Shown here: positions 40,689 to 49,698 of the stretch, piece after piece
How positions within the stretch are numbered: position 1 is the first letter of the stretch
Layout: each line of letters starts with the position of its first letter
Notes under the pieces: model-generated
Databases searched by the model: none
What the model was told of the DNA's origin: nothing
Seen by the model: only the letters and a program-made list of their open reading frames with translations
Translations under genes and position numbers: made by a program
Assembly (NCBI GenBank): GCA_015146655.1
Contig: VKHL01000079.1
Location: forward strand, 62,001-126,000
Source: Ochromonas danica
Taxonomy: Eukaryota > Sar > Chrysophyceae > Chromulinales > Chromulinaceae
Direction of reading: 5' to 3'
Length of the DNA stretch: 64,000 nucleotides

Positions 40689-41924
40689 ATGAAGTTCCGA
40701 ACTTTATTTCCTTTGTTTTTTGTCATCTTAGGCCTTCTTTGTGGCCAAGCCTTTGTGCTGCAGAAATCTCCCACTGGGATGCCAAGATCTTTCTCTCAAT
40801 TCTCTAGAGGTCGTGTAGTGATGGCCACCGATGCCAAGACAGACTACACCATCACTCTTCTGCCAGGCGATGGGATTGGACCCGAGATCATTAGTGCGAC
40901 CATTCCAGTCTTAAAAGCTGTCGCTACGAAGTTCAACTTCAAGCTTCACTTCCACGAGGCCGACATTGGAGGCATTGCCATCGACCGTCACAACGACCCT
41001 TTCCCACAATCATCCTTTGAACAGTGCATGAAGAGTGACTCGGTGTTGCTTGGAAGTATTGGAGGGTATAAATGGGACAACCTTCCTCGCCAGATGAGAC
41101 CTGAGACAGGCTTGCTGAAGATGCGCAAGTCTATGGGCCTCTATGCCAACTTGCGTCCCGCGAAGGTCATTCCCCAACTCATTGATGCTTCAACTTTGAA
41201 GAAAGAAGTGATAGAAGGTGTGGATATCATGGTGGTACGAGAGCTTACGGGTGGTATCTACTTCGGCACCCCAAAGGGAATCGAAACCGATGCACAAGGT
41301 GTGCGAAGAGGCTACAGCACTGGCGCTTACACAGAGCCGGAGATTGAGAGAATTGCCAAAGTTGCTCTTCATATTGCTAAACGCCGCCGAGGAAAGTTGT
41401 GTTCTGTTGACAAAGCGAATGTGTTGGATGTCTCTCAATTGTGGCGAGAGGTTGTCATCAAAACTGCTGCCTCGGAGCCCTCGGTTGAACTCAGCCACAT
41501 GTACATTGATAACTGCGCTATGCAACTGATTCGCAATCCTCGCCAATTCGATACGATAGTGTGTGGCAACATGTTCGGTGATATCTTGTCAGATGAGGCC
41601 AGCATGTTGGTGGGTTCTTTGGGTATGTTGCCCAGTGCTTCTCTTGGAGATGCTAGCACTCCGGGTGTATTTGAGCCTTGCCATGGATCTGCACCAGACA
41701 TCGCCGGACAAGACAAGGCCAACCCATTGGCTCAGATTCTCTCTGCAGCCATGATGTTGAGGTATGACCTGAGCCAGAGGATAGCTGCTGACACAATCGA
41801 AAGCGCCGTCGAGGTGGTTCTCAACAAAGGTCTGCGCACAGGAGATATCTTCCAACCCGGATGCACCTTAATAGGATGCCAACGCATGGGAGAGGAGGTA
41901 GCGAAGGCTGTAGAGGAACTGTAG
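40689..41924 (+). CDS. leuB: Plastid 3-isopropylmalate dehydrogenase
   Basis: Third step of leucine synthesis: NAD-dependent oxidation and decarboxylation of 3-isopropylmalate. The 411-residue product starts with the signal peptide [21 protein letters not shown], cut before [20 protein letters not shown], the classic signal-plus-transit leader with Phe first. Enzyme motifs: [54 protein letters not shown], the catalytic [10 protein letters not shown] lysine/aspartate region, [13 protein letters not shown] and [17 protein letters not shown] and not isocitrate dehydrogenase because of the short [12 protein letters not shown] and IYFGTPKG loops. The leader makes the 40689 ATG certain. No intron. 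It converges on the RA-PH gene. Confidence 0.97.
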   Translation: MKFRTLFPLFFVILGLLCGQAFVLQKSPTGMPRSFSQFSRGRVVMATDAKTDYTITLLPGDGIGPEIISATIPVLKAVATKFNFKLHFHEADIGGIAIDRHNDPFPQSSFEQCMKSDSVLLGSIGGYKWDNLPRQMRPETGLLKMRKSMGLYANLRPAKVIPQLIDASTLKKEVIEGVDIMVVRELTGGIYFGTPKGIETDAQGVRRGYSTGAYTEPEIERIAKVALHIAKRRRGKLCSVDKANVLDVSQLWREVVIKTAASEPSVELSHMYIDNCAMQLIRNPRQFDTIVCGNMFGDILSDEASMLVGSLGMLPSASLGDASTPGVFEPCHGSAPDIAGQDKANPLAQILSAAMMLRYDLSQRIAADTIESAVEVVLNKGLRTGDIFQPGCTLIGCQRMGEEVAKAVEEL

Positions 41925-42007
41925 TAGAATAAATTTAAGTTGTGATTGTAAACTTAATAGCCAGCGTTAAGTTCGTGCAGCATATCATACGTACGAATGA
42001 AATGTGT

Positions 42008-43852
42008 TTATATTACACAAGAAACAAAATTCCTCGAAGCTAATGCTATTTGAAGCTCCTCTATACTATCGTCGAAGAGCTCCATAGGAGGCGCTGCAGG
42101 CAGATTGTTGTCATTAGCGTCCTCTACGGGAGTCTTTTCGGAGGTCGTGAGTGAACTTCGTGATGATGAAGCTTGCCTGCTCACTTGCTGTGTAGCGGCG
42201 AGAGGCGTATTAAGACCAGAGAATGACCAGGAAAAGATACTGCCACTCCCTGGTGGACTGTTCGAGGACTGCTTACCGGATGAGGAGGCAGACAATTTTT
42301 TGGGCGAAGTAACCACTGGAGCTGCCTTCTTGCTTGATTTCGACCCTGCTTGTCTCATTCTTAATAGCTCGTTGTCATCAATACAAAGGTTCATTTGCAC
42401 TTTCTTCAAGGTATCCAAGGAAATACCCCATGGCCGGGTAGCCGAAGGCTTTGGCTTGGCAGTTGATTGTACAGCTTCTGGTACATCCTCTTCCTTTTTT
42501 GTCGAAGAATTATTCTCGCTTGCTTGCAGGGAGGATATTTGCGGCCAAAGATACTCTGCGAAGACTTTAACAGCTTTCTGCCTTCGCCTGGTAGGTGCGA
42601 CGAAAAGGTCATGACGGAATAGCTCCTTGTAGTCAGCCACATCCACGATAAATTGGAAGATCTGAGCAAGATGAGGAGCATGTTCATGCAATCTGTGGAT
42701 GCATGGTTGTTGGCGACTGCGATCGAGAGGGTGGATCAACTTCTGTTCCTTCGATCCAGTCGCTTTTGGTGAACTCAGCGAAGATGATGAGGATAATGTA
42801 GATGACTCCACACTCAAAATCTTGGAGCTTCCATTCTTTTTCGAGTTCTTAAATGGAGAGCGCTTAGATTCTCCATGGCGAGTTGAAGTGTTCTGCAGGG
42901 TGTTGGCGAAGATTATTTCCTCTTGACGCAACTGTCGATAATCCGTGAAACACTCCTCATAGACTGAGTCAATATCGAGTAAACAAGACAATTGCTTTTC
43001 AAACCGTTGACTACGAGATTTCTCCTCGTCAGTGATGATGACTTCGGCCATTTTAAAGCTCTCGTTGTCTGCGCCAAAGAATGTCCTCCAGTTTAACTCT
43101 TCTATCCACTTCTTCTGATGATCTATGTCTAATACTCGGAAAATATGCGCTCTTTTAGTAGAGTTGATGATGATATTTTGGATTTGGTTAGCAGTGATGG
43201 TGCCCTCCTTGTATCGAATCACTCCAGACAGCTTGATGCAGAGACTACGCGCAGACTGGCTATTCAAGCCAAAGCACCAGAGATGGTCAGTCAGGATGCA
43301 ATACCATTTCCTCCACAAGTTCTGATCGCGACTAGATCGTCGAAGAAGATATCCTTTGCATTCTGCTTTAGTGGTGAGGTAGGCCAAGTCGCTGGGGGTG
43401 AGCAGCTCGTCGTCGTCATCGTCAGAGTCCACCTCACCTACCACGTCAGTCCCGTCGCCCAAGACCAATGGAGTCAAAAGAACATCTTTGTAATACCATC
43501 TCATTGAGCTTTTCAATCTAATATAGTCAAGAATCTGATAGCGCTCCATCAATAGGAGAAGGAAGTGATTCATGACCTCCAAGACCCGTTCGTCTTGCCG
43601 TAAGGTGCGGAGACAGAAGATTGGAGTGTTTCGTACACTATCAGGCACCTCACAGACTAAGACCAGCGCGAAGGAAGTACAGTCTTGCTTGGCCAGATCG
43701 AGTTTCGAAGCGATGTCAGCGCAGAGATCTTTGGCAGTGGTCAACTTGTCTTGTACTCTCACTGTAGTGAAACACGAGTCCCTATCATAGATGGTGACAT
43801 GCATGATGTACTGGCTGTCATCGTCATTGTGATCATCGACGGTGGCTGACAT
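42008..43852 (-). CDS. RA-like + PH domain protein
   Basis: 614 residues, no introns. Residues about 15-110 resemble a Ras-association/ubiquitin-like fold (MHVTIYDRDSCFTTVRVQDK, TAKDLCADIASKL). A PH domain follows at about 165-265 (KGYLLRRSSRDQNLWRKWYC, then HIFRVLDIDHQKKWIEELNW). After a helix (about 275-330) the protein is Ser/Lys-rich, with another folded piece (CIHRLHEHAPHLAQIFQFIV, about 385-435) and a long disordered tail. RA followed by PH recalls the Grb7 and RIAM/lamellipodin groups, where the pair links Ras-family GTPases to membrane phosphoinositides; the animal SH2 or proline tails are not visible. A membrane-signalling adaptor is the likely role. First ATG used; 167 bases from the C2 gene start. 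Confidence 0.7.
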   Translation of the reverse strand: MSATVDDHNDDDSQYIMHVTIYDRDSCFTTVRVQDKLTTAKDLCADIASKLDLAKQDCTSFALVLVCEVPDSVRNTPIFCLRTLRQDERVLEVMNHFLLLLMERYQILDYIRLKSSMRWYYKDVLLTPLVLGDGTDVVGEVDSDDDDDELLTPSDLAYLTTKAECKGYLLRRSSRDQNLWRKWYCILTDHLWCFGLNSQSARSLCIKLSGVIRYKEGTITANQIQNIIINSTKRAHIFRVLDIDHQKKWIEELNWRTFFGADNESFKMAEVIITDEEKSRSQRFEKQLSCLLDIDSVYEECFTDYRQLRQEEIIFANTLQNTSTRHGESKRSPFKNSKKNGSSKILSVESSTLSSSSSLSSPKATGSKEQKLIHPLDRSRQQPCIHRLHEHAPHLAQIFQFIVDVADYKELFRHDLFVAPTRRRQKAVKVFAEYLWPQISSLQASENNSSTKKEEDVPEAVQSTAKPKPSATRPWGISLDTLKKVQMNLCIDDNELLRMRQAGSKSSKKAAPVVTSPKKLSASSSGKQSSNSPPGSGSIFSWSFSGLNTPLAATQQVSRQASSSRSSLTTSEKTPVEDANDNNLPAAPPMELFDDSIEELQIALASRNFVSCVI

Positions 43853-44019
43853 GGATCCAAGAATCCAGTTTTTCTCTTGATGGTTGATACCGCCAGTCCA
43901 GTTCCCCAACACAGCGACAAGTACCGCACACGCGGAAAAACCACCCAAGCTGAAGAAACGGTCTTTTCATTGTATGCAACCGCTGCTGTTCTTTCCAAAC
44001 ATCATTCAATAAGACAAGA

Positions 44020-45870
44020 ATGAGAAAGGGAAGGGAAGAGTTAGGTGTCGATTACTACCAAAGCAAGAATCGAAACATGATGATGGCGCAGTGCCCTCAG
44101 CTGCATGAGAAAGGTGTCTTGGTGGTGGGCAGTGTCTTGGAAGCGTCTCTCTCACCCAGCAGCGAATACGACTCCAGCGCTGCAGCAGCCTCGTTCAAAG
44201 TCTTGTTCATTGAGGGAGATGCCTCTCGACCTTTAGTCTTCCGATCCAAGACTTCGGTTTATTCTAGTCCAGCAGTGCCAAGTGAAGAAAATCATCCTAC
44301 CTGGCCAGACAATTCGTTTCGCTTCGATCTGATCCTCTCTGAACAAGGCCAACTGGCAGGTGATATCATGATCTCCTTCTATCGATCTCGACCAAATGGG
44401 GGAAATGATCTGGTAGGTCAAGCTACCTTCAATCTGCCGCACTTGGCGCAGACAGGCACTGTGGAGGTTTTCCATCGAGACTTGGAAGGCAGGTCAGTAG
44501 CCGGCAAACACACGCTCTACTCCACAGATCAAAGTGCAATGGTTGGATATGTCATTCTCCAGCTGAATATTGCCTGGAGAGGTGGAGGAGATGTGTATGT
44601 GGCCCCTCCTCCAGTGGTGAATACCGCGCCAATTCGAGTTGGGGGTGGGAGTATAGCCGGCCACTCAACGACCTCTCGTCCTCGCTCAGCCAGTGCAACT
44701 GCAACCAGAAGAGCTGGTGGTTCAGTGAGCAATTTGAATGCTCGAGGTGCCAGCCCTCCACGCAAGATTGTCAGCAAGTTCATGCTCAAGCAAGAGAAAG
44801 AGGCACGACGAATAAACATGGAGAATAAGAAGCTCCAGCAAGCATTGGCTAAAAATGCGGTGAAAAGCAATACGAATGCAGGTCTAGTTTATGCTAGTGA
44901 CGCCAAGGAGACGCTTCGTCGACCTGTTTCTGAGGACAAGTCTCGGTTAGGTAGATCGAAGCAGATGTCAGAGGAGAAAGATGATGTGCTCTTTGATAAG
45001 CTCAAGGGGGCACATGACCAATTGAAATCTTCCAATGCAGAGTTGGAGGCAGAGATTGTTAGTCTGCGCGCCAAGTTGAGCAATCTCAATATTCAGATGC
45101 AAAAGATCCAGAATGGCATAGAGCGAGGAAGGGCACTGGGAGGCGGGAAGGAAGTTCAGCCAACAACTGCTGCAAGAACCTCCACTCCTCAGAATACGAC
45201 AGATGATATAGTGGATCTCGAATACCAGCAGATCAAGGAAGAGTATGATATCTTACAAAACATCCGACGAGGCTTTCTGGAACGTATCAGCCATGCGAAA
45301 CAGGCGCAAATCAATGCCACGAAGCTGCAAAGTAGCATTGAGCAAGACCAACAAAGCATGCGAACGCGAGTTTTTCACTTCTACAACGAGTTTCGTCCTT
45401 TCTTTCTTGTCTCTCCGCAGGCAGCAGATGGACGTGAAGAGGAAAAGGAAAGTCTGCTCTTGTATGATCAGCTAGTTTCCTTGAGAAGCGAGCTCCGTCA
45501 GTTACAGATTCTAAGGCAGTACGACTGTCTGGACGATATGAGCGTGGTGAGCTCCCGTCGAGAGCTTGAGGCAGTTTTAAGCTTTTTGCAGCTCAAGGTG
45601 CGCACTCTTCGGTCTGAAGTGGAAAAGCTGCGCAGCGAGGAAGATCGACTGGGCTCTGAGTCACAGGTGCAAACAACTGCCAAAGCTCTCCTTCACAAGC
45701 GTGAATTTCTGAAGAAGCTAAAAACATTAGAGTTCTCTCTGGCTAGCGAAGAACGCCATCGAATAATTTCCCAAGCTATCAAAAGAAATGAATTGGGTTT
45801 AGTGAAATTACGATCTCTGGCAAGAGAGAGAAAGATAATATTAGATCCACATGCAGAAGAATTGCTGTAA
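44020..45870 (+). CDS. C2-like domain and coiled-coil protein
   Basis: 616 residues, no introns. Residues about 30-185 resemble a C2 beta-sandwich (GVLVVGSVLEASLSP..., FRFDLILSEQGQLAGDIMIS, DLVGQATFNLPHL), without the full set of calcium-binding aspartates. A Ser/Arg/Pro linker (215-255) leads into long coiled coils (FMLKQEKEARRINMENKKLQ; HDQLKSSNAELEAEIVSLRA; VSLRSELRQLQILRQY; LRSEVEKLRSEEDRLGSE) that fill the C-terminal half. C2 plus coiled coil is common among centriole and cilium scaffold proteins, but no family was recognised. Head-to-head with the RA-PH gene. A later ATG (MMMAQCPQ) is another possible start. Confidence 0.68.
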   Translation: MRKGREELGVDYYQSKNRNMMMAQCPQLHEKGVLVVGSVLEASLSPSSEYDSSAAAASFKVLFIEGDASRPLVFRSKTSVYSSPAVPSEENHPTWPDNSFRFDLILSEQGQLAGDIMISFYRSRPNGGNDLVGQATFNLPHLAQTGTVEVFHRDLEGRSVAGKHTLYSTDQSAMVGYVILQLNIAWRGGGDVYVAPPPVVNTAPIRVGGGSIAGHSTTSRPRSASATATRRAGGSVSNLNARGASPPRKIVSKFMLKQEKEARRINMENKKLQQALAKNAVKSNTNAGLVYASDAKETLRRPVSEDKSRLGRSKQMSEEKDDVLFDKLKGAHDQLKSSNAELEAEIVSLRAKLSNLNIQMQKIQNGIERGRALGGGKEVQPTTAARTSTPQNTTDDIVDLEYQQIKEEYDILQNIRRGFLERISHAKQAQINATKLQSSIEQDQQSMRTRVFHFYNEFRPFFLVSPQAADGREEEKESLLLYDQLVSLRSELRQLQILRQYDCLDDMSVVSSRRELEAVLSFLQLKVRTLRSEVEKLRSEEDRLGSESQVQTTAKALLHKREFLKKLKTLEFSLASEERHRIISQAIKRNELGLVKLRSLARERKIILDPHAEELL

Positions 45871-46072
45871 TTGTAGTAAATCATTCGTTCGTATATACGT
45901 ACACATTGTGGGCATCGAGATGAACCTGGTTAATAATATTGTTGCAGGGATTACACCATCAGGATCCAAAATCTGGAAATTAAGCTTTCTGGCGACTCGC
46001 ACTTTCATCAACCATCTTATTCCATGCAGAGCAAGTGTGGAAAATCATCGGAACTCCCATTCTTTATCTAGT

Positions 46073-46630
46073 ATGCTGTTTTTGCAGACTTTGTTTCTCT
46101 TGGTGGGATGCATGGTGGTGGTCTCCTGGGGATTCACTCTCAGATCCCACTGTCACTTGCAACGCGGTCATTCTGCTCGTCACCTCCTCACCATGACCAA
46201 GACAGAGGAGACTGTCATCCCTCCTGTGACACAGCTGGGAAGAGTAACTATGTATAAGAAAGATAGTTGTCCTTACTGCCGGAAGGCGAAGGAGCTTTTG
46301 GAGGGCAAATACAGGCTAGTCGTCAACTACGTTGACATCGAAGAACCTGACCCGTAAGTACCCTGCCCTTACCACCCCTTTTTCCACCAATAATTTTCCA
46401 TCTTTTCGTTTGTTCTTAGAGTGAAGCGGGAAGAGATCTTACAGCAGATGCGCTCTTTCAGTGGCGGACGAAACACTGTCCCACAGATCTTCTTCAATGC
46501 TGAGCATCTCGGTGGAAATGATGACGTGCAGAAACTCGATCAAGATGGGCTTCTCATTGAAAAAGTAGAAATGGTGCGAAAGACTCCCATTTCTCTGATG
46601 ATGGATCATTGGTATCATCCTTGGTACTGA
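46073..46630 (+). CDS. Plastid-targeted CPYC glutaredoxin
   Basis: 163 residues from exons 46073-46353 and 46420-46630. The leader MLFLQTLFLLVGCMVVVSWG/FTLRSHCHLQRG is a signal peptide with Phe-first transit stretch. The glutaredoxin fold follows: VTMYKKDSCPYCRKAKELLE with a dithiol CPYC site, then after the intron RNTVPQIFFNAEHLGGNDDV, containing the cis-proline (TVPQIF) and GG.DD glutathione-binding turn. The end (DHWYHPWY) extends past the usual fold. It should reduce disulfides or glutathionylated proteins in the plastid. The frame is open upstream, but only this ATG places a signal peptide at the terminus. Confidence 0.93.
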
Positions 46631-47097
46631 TGAAGGGTATTCGATGGGTACTGGCTGCACGAGGACTATATTTACAGATTGTATTATCTTTTTAATTTCA
46701 CCCTACACTAAGTTAAGTCTTAGCTGCAGCAGCAGCACCTTTTGTTGTTTTCAATCAATATTTGATGTGAAGGAAAGAAGGCAGCCTCGAGTCCACAATA
46801 GAACGAAAAGCCTTGCTATCGCTTCAAAACAAAATAGGAGTACCTGGAGTACATACGTCATACACGGCTACCTCACTGTACTTTCTAATAGTGCAGTTAG
46901 TTTGGTGTATTGTTCTCCCTGAGTAGAAGATCACCTTTAATTGGCAATCAATGGTTCCAATTAAATAGTTAGAAAGTGATCCCTTTTCACCTTCCGTTTT
47001 TGCGCGGGAGTTCCGTTGGAAGGCAAAGGGAACATGATTTATATAGTCCAGATTCCACAAACAATTGATAACATCCCTGAAAATACCACTATATCCT
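46631..47097. other. Intergenic region carrying direct repeat copy A
   Basis: 467 bases between glutaredoxin and DUF924 genes. The segment 46791-46885 and the block at 46997-47023 recur at 48132-48208 and 48271-48297. The second block is TTTTTGCGCGGGAGTTCCG plus TGGAAGG. Confidence 0.8.
46791..47023 (+). repeat. Direct repeat copy A flanking the DUF924/PheRS island
   Basis: Two conserved blocks: GTCCAC(A/T)A...GAACG(A/G)AAA..., CGCTTCAA(A/G)ACAAAAT(A/C)GGAG and a 19-base perfect TTTTTGCGCGGGAGTTCCG. Copy B is at 48132-48297 in the same orientation; the middle is longer here (about 111 versus 62 bases between blocks). Confidence 0.82.
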
Positions 47098-47846
47098 ATG
47101 CTTGCTAAAAGAGTCATCGAGTTCTGGTTCACAGATTCATTGAAATTGATATCGTCTTCTCCACCCACCCCCATTCCTTCCACTGCTTTTCGCTTGTGGT
47201 TCGGGAGTGACCGGGAAACAGACCGTCTGATCGAAGATAACTTTGCCCATGACCTCGAATCCCTCGTTAGCGATTCCCAAAAACGGGAAGAAATGCAGGC
47301 TTCTCCGGAAGGCGCCGTCGCTCTCCTCGTCCTCTTCGACCAATTCACCAGAAACATTTTCAGAAATAAGCCGGAAGCGTTTGCCTATGACCAAATCGCC
47401 CTCGATACGGCTAATTGGATTCGCTCGCGTGGATGGGACCGGGAAATGAATCCTATTTATCGTGGATTCGTCTATTTGGTAAGCAAACTTGTCGATCATC
47501 TTCTTTTGATGTTGATGATGTAATTGCTATCTATATTCTATTCGTTATCTTAACTTGCTGTCTATTTTAGCCGTATGAACATTCCGAGAAAATGAGTGAT
47601 CAGCTCATTTCTGTTCAACTTTCCAAGGACCTGCGTCAAGAAGTTGCAAGCGTCCCAGAAGTCGAAAAGGTCTACGGCCAATTCGCCCAGCAATGCCTCC
47701 ATTACGCCACCCTCCACCACGACATCATCGCCAAATTCGGTAGATATCCACATCGCAATTTCATCCTCGGCCGCACTAGTACTCCCGAGGAAACGGAGTA
47801 TTTGGAGAGTGGAGCGGAGACATTTGGTGTCACAAAAACTAAATAA
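47098..47846 (+). CDS. DUF924 family protein
   Basis: 218 residues from exons 47098-47478 and 47571-47846. It matches DUF924, a TPR-like helical family widespread in bacteria and found in many eukaryotes, function unknown. Landmarks in order: RVIEFWFTDS, RLWFGSD, VALLVLFDQFTRNIFRNKPEAFA (the LDQFPRN motif), FVYLPYEHSEKMSDQ across the splice, HHDIIAKFGRYPHRNFILGR and TSTPEETEYL at the end. Arginine codons are unusually often CGG and CGC for this window (neighbours prefer CGA/CGT), as in the adjacent PheRS exon. It is bounded by two direct repeats. The first ATG is used; there is no targeting leader. Confidence 0.92.
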
Positions 47847-47902
47847 AGAATTGATGATGTGCAGTTGTTTTTTATTGATCAGAGCCAATTAGCGCAATAT
47901 TA

Positions 47903-48044
47903 TTAACAAGTCTGTGGCGCATTGTTGCCGGATTTGGTCTGAATCGCATTAATTTCCTCATCTGTCAAGGTCCGGTCAATGGCCCGAAAAACAATCCGAT
48001 AGCATTGACTCGCTTTTCCCAATTCATTCCGGAAATTATCAATC
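47903..48044 (-). pseudogene. Orphan C-terminal exon of mitochondrial-type phenylalanyl-tRNA synthetase
   Basis: After a CTTTAG acceptor at 48045 the minus strand reads 47 codons: IDNFRNELGKASQCYRIVFR, then AIDRTLTDEEINAIQ, then TKSGNNAPQTC and stop. The first two blocks are the anticodon-binding (FDX-ACB) end of single-chain PheRS, whose family end is longer (a helix and a final strand). No other PheRS exon lies within the bases up to the next gene, so it is a displaced fragment with a replaced end. It converges on DUF924 and shares its CGG-rich arginine use. Confidence 0.78.
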
Positions 48045-48131
48045 CTAAAGCATGCATTAAAAACAGTTGTTATTATATTATCATTATACTAATTTCACTA
48101 AATTTCCAATTTCCAGCTTTGTGACGGAGGA

Positions 48132-48297
48132 GTCCACTAGAGAACGGAAAACGCTGTCGCTTCAAGACAAAATCGGAGTGCAAACATTATACACCTCATT
48201 GCACTTTCCCATGGTTAATCGTCCACGTTCACACTTCCCTTCGCTGTCCCTTTGTTGGTGTAAAGAGCAGTTTTTGCGCGGGAGTTCCGGTGGAAGG
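48132..48297 (+). repeat. Direct repeat copy B
   Basis: Second copy of the repeat at 46791-47023, same orientation, lying just upstream of the App1-like gene. The 19-base TTTTTGCGCGGGAGTTCCG is identical; the rest has drifted and lost about 50 bases in the middle. Confidence 0.82.
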
Positions 48298-48399
48298 GGG
48301 AAAGAAGGGGAATTTGTCGTCTGTGTCAGCAGAGTGTCTGTCTGTAGTGCGTCCTGTCTTGGGAGATTCGACGAACAATCGCTAGGAATCTCTGCTGTG

Positions 48400-49527
48400 A
48401 TGGGCTGCTGTTCACAGTTGTATTATCTTGGAACACTTGTCGTAATTATCATGGCAGTGATATCGAAAGGTGGTTCGGCTATTCGCTTTCCCCTTCTTCC
48501 ACGATCGCACAAAGCAACCCCTCTCCGCTCATCCAAGTCCTCACTTCTCTTGCTCAACAAGCCTGTTGATAAGAAGTGTCAGACCACTGTAGGATTCTGG
48601 AGACTGCTTGGTAAATCCAGACCTCCAGTTGTGACGAAGGTGATTACAGATATCGATGATACGGTGGTTTCTTCGGGTGGGCTGAAACTATTTGGCATTG
48701 CTCTGGGCGGTATTGATAACCTCTATAAACGTGGTCAGTTCTATCCTGGTGCTATGCAGTTTGCATTGGAGCTGTCCTTTCCTTTTCGCAAAGCGGTCTC
48801 CGATCTTCCTGCGCGTGTGGCAGTGCTGACAGCGAGAGCGCGAGAATTCAAGTTTGCTCTAGAATTACGACCTTCGGGCAAGTTATGCTCTGCCTATCGC
48901 CGCATTGGCGATGCAAACGGCTTGGATAATTGGGGGATAGGAGAGGTCTACTATGGCTCAGTTGCTGAGTGGATACTGCACCATCGAAAAGGATGGCGGA
49001 AGTTCTCCAATTTCGAGCGCATGCTACAAAATGATGATCTGAACTCTAAACATCGGCATCATTATATTCTCATAGGTGACACGGGAGAAAAGGACGAAGA
49101 AGCAGGAGAGCGAATGGCTGAGAAATACCCTGACCGTCTACGGGCGATCTTTATGCACACGGTATACAATCATAATGCTCCCCCATCTTCAGTACCTAAA
49201 GATCGCAAGTCAAATGGTGTTCCTATTTTCTATTTCCGTACGTATGTTGGCGCCGCTATTAAAGCTTATGAGGCGCGCTTATTGGATCGTCAAGCGGTCA
49301 TCAGAGTAACAAAACATTGTGTGCGGGATCTACAACGGTTAGATGAGGTGTTGCAAGCACCCAAGATGAAGATGTTGAACAAATTTCCTGGTGGTCGGAG
49401 GATCTATGCTAAAGCTGCTGAACAGCAAAGTCTGCGGTGGGCAGAGCTCTTGGCCGATGCACAGCCTTGTTCTTTTCTTCTTCCCCTATTCCCGTCGCAG
49501 AGTGATCATGAAAAGTCAATTTTGTAG
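48400..49527 (+). CDS. App1/DUF2183-type phosphatidate phosphatase-like protein
   Basis: 375 residues, no introns. A HAD-like phosphatase core starts KVITDIDDTVVSSGG, with the DxDxT nucleophile pair; ARVAVLTARAREF (motif II) and YILIGDTGEKDEEAGERMAE (motif III) match the App1/DUF2183 catalytic domain, which in yeast dephosphorylates phosphatidate at actin patches. The N-terminus MGCCSQLYYLGTLVVIIMAV is hydrophobic: a signal peptide or anchor. It could be plastid-directed (RFPLLPRS follows), or lipidated because Gly2 and two cysteines follow Met. The frame is open from farther upstream, but those codons lie inside repeat copy B. The copy-B TTGCGCGGGA motif lies 120 bases before the ATG. Substrate unproven. 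Confidence 0.85.
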   Translation: MGCCSQLYYLGTLVVIIMAVISKGGSAIRFPLLPRSHKATPLRSSKSSLLLLNKPVDKKCQTTVGFWRLLGKSRPPVVTKVITDIDDTVVSSGGLKLFGIALGGIDNLYKRGQFYPGAMQFALELSFPFRKAVSDLPARVAVLTARAREFKFALELRPSGKLCSAYRRIGDANGLDNWGIGEVYYGSVAEWILHHRKGWRKFSNFERMLQNDDLNSKHRHHYILIGDTGEKDEEAGERMAEKYPDRLRAIFMHTVYNHNAPPSSVPKDRKSNGVPIFYFRTYVGAAIKAYEARLLDRQAVIRVTKHCVRDLQRLDEVLQAPKMKMLNKFPGGRRIYAKAAEQQSLRWAELLADAQPCSFLLPLFPSQSDHEKSIL

Positions 49528-49621
49528 TGTACAGTATAGTAACATGTGTTGTGGTGTGTGTTCGAAGGTGTAATTCAATTGATTGTTCGCACTTCACTTA
49601 CACAGAAATTCGTTAAAACTG

Positions 49622-49632
49622 CTTGCGCGGGA
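49622..49632. promoter_or_regulatory. TTGCGCGGGAA motif upstream of TXNDC9
   Basis: About 70 bases before the TXNDC9 ATG. The same TTGCGCGGGA core precedes the DUF924 and App1-like genes. It resembles an E2F/DP site (TTTSSCGC). Confidence 0.45.
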
Positions 49633-49698
49633 AGCAATAATACCACTGCTAAAATCAAACAATTGATTGTCGTGAACTGAAGCAGCAGCGAGCACAAA

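Larger units (their letters stand above)
47847..48399. other. Region with PheRS exon remnant and repeat copy B
   Basis: 553 bases between the DUF924 stop and the App1-like ATG. It contains the minus-strand synthetase fragment (47903-48044) and repeat copy B (48132-48297). Confidence 0.8.

Noticed and set aside
42008-42022. CaaX box at the end of the RA-PH protein (ends SCVI)
   Set aside because: The cysteine is third, not fourth, from the end, so it does not fit CaaX.
45851-46072. Extended N-terminus for the glutaredoxin frame
   Set aside because: It begins within the end of the preceding gene, and only ATG 46073 starts with a signal peptide.
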